Below, piece by piece: positions 20,932-23,759 of a stretch of 23,759 nucleotides of DNA. Each line of letters begins with the position of its first letter. The first letter of the stretch is position 1. The position numbers and the translations under genes were made by a program. Source of the DNA: Candidatus Sungbacteria bacterium RIFCSPHIGHO2_02_FULL_52_23. Lineage in GTDB: Bacteria > Patescibacteriota > Minisyncoccia > Sungbacterales > HO2-52-23. The stretch lies in assembly GCA_001820655.1 (NCBI GenBank), contig MHQM01000034.1:12335-36093 (forward strand), read 5' to 3'. The notes beneath the pieces were generated by a model. That model did not search any database and was not told where the DNA came from. It saw nothing but the letters and a program-made list of their open reading frames with translations.

Positions 20932-22125
20932 CTATTCGCCGAAGATGGCAAGAGAAATAGACTGCTCATAAAAACCCGGGTCGCATGTATTCACGTTGAC
21001 CTCGCTCTCGCCCAGAGGCGCTATCTGGCCGTAGGAGTAAAAGCCGAAGAGTTCCGCGGCCTCACCCGCCTGCGTCCGGATCTCCTGTATTTCTTCGTTT
21101 CCGCGCTCCCCATAAAGGATTTTCCGCGCAACACAGTCGGATACGAAGATCACTTTGGGACGAGCGTCTTTGACACGCTCGGATAATTTTCTGCTGGTAT
21201 CTTTTGCGGCCCATAGAGCACTGCTCACCGTCCCGATCATCAGCGTAATCGTGCTTCCTTCAAGCACTTCCGCTCCACAGACGATTGATCCGTCGTCGTT
21301 GACCTTGAGCGGCACGCGGATCATGATCCCCTCCACATTTTCAATTTTCATCCCCAAGGGGTAGCTAACCGCCGCAAGCGAAAGCGCTGATTTGAAATCC
21401 GAAGCGCGCTTGCCGAAATAATCCTCATAAATGGAAAATGCGGGCTTGCCGTCAAGCTCAAACAGCGTCGTGCCTTTTGCTTTTGTAACGGTGCGCGCGG
21501 TCCCAAAAGGCTGCCAGCCATGATCCGCCCCGACCGCAAGCTTCATCTCCCCGCCGATTGCAAGTCCGACTGCCGCGTCATTGAGAGCTTCGCCGTTGAA
21601 ATACTGAAACGTCTGCTTGAAATTCATGTCATCTCCCGCGGCACCTCCCACGAGCGGAAACTGCGCGCCCAGAGATGTCAGCACCCCGCGCACGAGCTCC
21701 GTACCGTTGCCGGACAGCGCATCGGAAAATATCAGGGCCATCTTCGCTTTGCCGTCGGCTACCGATTTCACCGCATCGCCAAATGCCGCACCCGCCTTGC
21801 GCATATCCTGCGATATTTTTTCAATCTTGATCGGATGAAACGAAGACACATCGGATTGAAGCAGAAGTACTGCGACCGCCTGTTCGTGCGGACCGCTGTT
21901 TGTGATCACGCCCGCCGCAGTGCATCCCACTGTCGGGATATCGCCCGTGACTTCGCGGATCCCCGCAAGCATTTCCGCCTGATTAAACACGGAAGACGCG
22001 AGTACCACGGCCGCATCTGCCTTGGGCACCTTGAGATTTTTCATCGCTTCTTCGGCCGCTTCCCTGCCCGCCCTCTGCGACTCCATATTTTGGCGGCTTA
22101 ATCCTATCCCAATATGTAGAGACAT
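20932..22125 (-). CDS. FIST-domain sensory protein
   Basis: A 397-residue protein with FIST-N (about 1-200; MSLHIGIGLSRQN, PTVGCTAAGVI, PLVGGAAGDD) followed by the FIST-C part (about 220-380; SYPLGM, LMIGTVSSALWAA, GFYSYGQIAPLG). No membrane segment. FIST proteins are small-ligand sensors; one branch, NosP, binds heme and nitric oxide and is encoded next to a histidine kinase. Heme binding cannot be judged here. The start at 22125 is chosen because the 36 residues further upstream would be encoded by fold-back element A2. A2 ends 5 bases before the ATG and supplies AGG as a possible ribosome binding site. It forms an operon with the histidine kinase. Confidence 0.9.
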   Translation of the reverse strand: MSLHIGIGLSRQNMESQRAGREAAEEAMKNLKVPKADAAVVLASSVFNQAEMLAGIREVTGDIPTVGCTAAGVITNSGPHEQAVAVLLLQSDVSSFHPIKIEKISQDMRKAGAAFGDAVKSVADGKAKMALIFSDALSGNGTELVRGVLTSLGAQFPLVGGAAGDDMNFKQTFQYFNGEALNDAAVGLAIGGEMKLAVGADHGWQPFGTARTVTKAKGTTLFELDGKPAFSIYEDYFGKRASDFKSALSLAAVSYPLGMKIENVEGIMIRVPLKVNDDGSIVCGAEVLEGSTITLMIGTVSSALWAAKDTSRKLSERVKDARPKVIFVSDCVARKILYGERGNEEIQEIRTQAGEAAELFGFYSYGQIAPLGESEVNVNTCDPGFYEQSISLAIFGE

Positions 22126-22130
22126 ATTTT

Positions 22131-22332
22131 TAGACCTACTGCGTAAAGATTTTCGTAGCGAAATGTTCAGATTTCGGAGACGGGGCGTCCCGCTAAAGCG
22201 GGAACACCTCGCGTCTGTCCTACGGCGAAGCAAAAATTATGAAGCATATACGGTGTATATGTTGAATAATTTTTGCAAAGCCGTAGTTGAAATCTGGAGA
22301 TTGCAGCAGAAAGATCTTTATGCAGTAGGTCT
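22131..22332. mobile_element. Fold-back (MITE-like) element, copy A2
   Basis: About 202 bases with the same termini as A1 (TAGACCTACTGCGTAAAGAT; the far end has ATGCAGTAGGTCT). Long blocks are identical to A1 in reverse orientation, for example AAAAATTATGAAGCATATAC and GTGTATATGTTGAATAATTT. A2 carries about 40 extra bases (around 22176-22224) that include a CCCGCT/AGCGGG hairpin. It abuts the FIST start codon. With 22333-22396, where I see no gene, it fills most of the 332-base spacer before tRNA-His. Confidence 0.75.
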
Positions 22333-22396
22333 TATGTTACATTGATAAATAATGGGTGCGTATTGCTTTTACCTAGTATACCGCACGCGCCGAGCG

Positions 22397-22425
22397 TTGC
22401 AAAAAGACAAAAAATGTCGTAGAAT
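22397..22425 (+). promoter_or_regulatory. Promoter of tRNA-His
   Basis: TTGCAA (22397-22402), 17 bases, then TAGAAT (22420-22425). The mature tRNA begins at 22458, leaving a 5' leader of about 26 bases for RNase P to remove. A good match in both boxes and spacing. Confidence 0.65.
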
Positions 22426-22457
22426 GAACGGCACGAGAAACTTACCAAGATTTATAT

Positions 22458-22530
22458 GGCGGCTATGGTGTAGTGGTAGTCACAGGAGCTTGTGGAGCTC
22501 TTAGCACGGGTTCGATCCCCGTTAGCCGCC
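22458..22530 (+). tRNA. tRNA-His (anticodon GTG)
   Basis: Acceptor GCGGCTA/TAGCCGC with an additional G at -1 (22458) opposite C73 (22530), the identity mark of tRNA-His. The anticodon stem is GGAGC/GCTCT with loop TTGTGGA giving anticodon GTG. T arm ACGGG/CCCGT with the normal loop TTCGATC. The D stem is short (GTG/CAC). CCA is not encoded. It contains one of only two TCGA sites found outside the restriction-modification genes. Confidence 0.95.
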
Positions 22531-22619
22531 CTTTCAAAGCAGGTGGCACAGTACGATTATCCGATCATCAGGCAAAATCGTTATCCACACACGCATCTTC
22601 GCATTGCAAAGGCGGTTCA

Positions 22620-22628
22620 TGGTACACT
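22620..22628 (+). promoter_or_regulatory. Extended -10 promoter of the receiver gene
   Basis: TGGTACACT is an extended -10 box (TGn followed by TACACT). No convincing -35 lies at the right distance; TTGCAA at 22604 is only 13 bases away. The ATG at 22635 lies 6 bases beyond, so the transcript would be leaderless. Read-through from the tRNA-His promoter is an alternative. Confidence 0.4.
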
Positions 22629-22634
22629 ATCTTT

Positions 22635-23018
22635 ATGGCCGCGACCGAAGAGCCGAAAATCAAAGTCCTGATCATAGAAGACGATGTCTTCATGGGCGAG
22701 CTTTTGATGCGCGCTCTTGACCGGGCGGGGTTTGAAGTCATCATTGCGAAAACCGGCGGCGAAGGCCTGACAAAATTTCAAGAAACCCGACCGCATGTCA
22801 TCCTGCTTGATCTCCTGCTTCCGGATGAAAATGGTCTTGAGGCATTGCGAAAAATCCGGAGAAGCGAAGGAGGCCCCGCAGTCAAAGTCATCGTGCTTTC
22901 CAATCTTTCCCGCGAATCCAATTTTGAAGAAGCCCAGCGCCTGGGCGCGCTGGACTATCTGGTAAAAGTCAATTTCTCGCTTGATGAGATCATAGCGAAG
23001 ATCCGATCCGTACTGTAG
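22635..23018 (+). CDS. Single-domain response regulator (CheY-like receiver)
   Basis: A 127-residue receiver domain and nothing else. Acidic pocket EDD at 15-17, phospho-acceptor Asp59 in VILLDLLLP, the Thr/Ser switch as LSN near 87-89, and the lysine in YLVKVN near 107. With no output domain it must act by protein contact or in a phosphorelay. The FIST-kinase operon about 500 bases away on the other strand is the natural partner; no other kinase is present. The start at 22635 gives the usual opening PKIKVLIIEDD; the longer frame upstream would overlap tRNA-His. Confidence 0.93.
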   Translation: MAATEEPKIKVLIIEDDVFMGELLMRALDRAGFEVIIAKTGGEGLTKFQETRPHVILLDLLLPDENGLEALRKIRRSEGGPAVKVIVLSNLSRESNFEEAQRLGALDYLVKVNFSLDEIIAKIRSVL

Positions 23019-23032
23019 AGATCATGTACATC

Positions 23033-23078
23033 AAAAAACGCTCCGATCCGCCAATCGGCGGAAAATCGGAGCGGTTTT
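23033..23078. terminator. Bidirectional terminator between receiver and htrA
   Basis: CGCTCCGAT (23039-23047) pairs with ATCGGAGCG (23065-23073). An inner stem CCGCC/GGCGG has loop AATC. TTTT follows on the plus strand and six T on the minus strand. It is placed between the convergent receiver and protease genes, so it should serve both. Confidence 0.85.
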
Positions 23079-23098
23079 GATGCTTGCATATCATAGCA

Positions 23099-23759
23099 TC
23101 ATGCGTGCAACGTCCGCTCCTCGGCGACAAGCGTGAGCATATGCTTAATACCGGCGCGCAGGATTTTTACAGAGATTTTATCTCCGAGCGGCACATTCTC
23201 CAAAATATCTTCAAGTCCTGTTTTTTCGTCAATCACATGCGCATTGAGTTCCACAATGATATCCGCTTCCTTGATGCCCGCGTGATCCGCAGCGGATCCG
23301 GGCACCACGGCCGGGCGATCCTGTACGCCCTCGCGCAGGACAAACGCCCCGCGCTGTACCGGCAGGCGAAATCGCTTCTGCAACATAGGATTCAGCAAAA
23401 TGTAGCGCACGCCGAGAAACGGCGTCCGTATCCTGCCGTATTTTTTCAGCTCCATAAGATCGCGCCGCGCTCTATTGATCGGGATCGCAAAGCCGATATT
23501 CTGCGCGCCAAACACCACCGCCGCATTGATGCCTATGGCTTCGCCCTTAAGATTGATCAAGGGGCCGCCGGAATTGCCTGGATTGATCGCCGCATCCGTC
23601 TGAATCAGCCCGCGCAGACGCTCCGAGTGTCCTTCAGCATCCGTCATCGCGGTGATTCTGCGCGAAAGCCCCGAGACGATCCCGCAGGAAACCGTATTTT
23701 GAAACTCCCCGAGCGCCGTACCCACAGCCAAGACCGACTGCCCGAGTTCAATATGATCT
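23099..23759 (-). CDS. HtrA/DegP-type serine protease, 5' end outside the window
   Basis: The last 219 or so residues of a trypsin-like quality-control protease that normally acts outside the membrane. The visible part begins in the middle of the protease domain: ELGQSVLAVGTALGEFQNTV, then TDAAINPGNSGGPL with the catalytic serine, then IGFAIPI. A single PDZ domain follows (about the last 100 residues, with FLGVRY and GSAADHAGIKEADIIVELN). The histidine and aspartate of the triad, and any membrane anchor, lie beyond the right edge. The frame is open to position 23758; the TTG at 23731 is not taken as a start because homologous sequence continues upstream. Confidence 0.93.
   Translation of the reverse strand, partial: DHIELGQSVLAVGTALGEFQNTVSCGIVSGLSRRITAMTDAEGHSERLRGLIQTDAAINPGNSGGPLINLKGEAIGINAAVVFGAQNIGFAIPINRARRDLMELKKYGRIRTPFLGVRYILLNPMLQKRFRLPVQRGAFVLREGVQDRPAVVPGSAADHAGIKEADIIVELNAHVIDEKTGLEDILENVPLGDKISVKILRAGIKHMLTLVAEERTLHA

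Noticed and set aside
22126..22233. Longer N terminus for the FIST protein
   Set aside because: Those 36 residues are encoded by fold-back element A2 and are basic and unlike any FIST protein, while MSLHIGIGLSRQN at 22125 is a natural start.
22473..22634. Longer start for the receiver protein
   Set aside because: The extension would be translated from within tRNA-His, and receiver domains begin close to the KVLIIEDD strand.

Overview
The window looks like a piece of a Patescibacteria (Candidate Phyla Radiation, Parcubacteria-like) chromosome. Evidence: a fused str/S10-type ribosomal block on the minus strand, short genes and tight spacing, a nucleoside diphosphate kinase with a mid-protein insertion, a bare site-2 protease, and short palindromes whose translation reads MNPVR...LSN, a motif I associate with this group. 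Most genes are slightly above 50% GC by eye. The restriction-modification pair is clearly AT-richer. The assignment is an inference; no database search was possible.

Layout. Positions 1-10357 (minus strand) hold the translation cluster, read right to left: a good promoter, rpsL, rpsG, fusA, an orphan Phd/YefM-like antitoxin with its own promoter, tuf, rpsJ, then after a 319-base spacer rplC, rplD, rplW, rplB, rpsS, rplV, rpsC and rplP. Spacers carry heptamer repeats, a 42-bp perfect palindrome and the NPVR palindrome. A fold-back repeat (copy A1) sits just upstream of the rpsL promoter. Next come a site-2 protease (minus), then rpmB, leucyl aminopeptidase and an alpha/beta hydrolase (plus).

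Positions 13968-16131 are the most unusual part. A complete tRNA-Pro(GGG) lies inside what looks like a second tRNA-Pro(TGG) split at its anticodon arm. It is followed by a TaqI-like restriction enzyme gene and, convergent and overlapping by 9 bp, a beta-class DNA methyltransferase with a LexA-type winged helix fused to its N terminus. By hand count the TaqI site TCGA occurs only twice in the rest of the window (about 21.9 kb), but six times inside the two restriction-modification genes.

Positions 16182-23759 hold a type II (Ca2+-like) P-type ATPase, a related fold-back element (B), a small membrane protein and a bidirectional terminator. Then on the minus strand come ndk, a histidine kinase and a FIST-domain sensor. 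A second copy of the fold-back repeat (A2) abuts the FIST start codon. It is followed by tRNA-His, a stand-alone receiver protein, a terminator and an HtrA-type protease that runs off the right edge. FIST, kinase and receiver plausibly form one signalling pathway.
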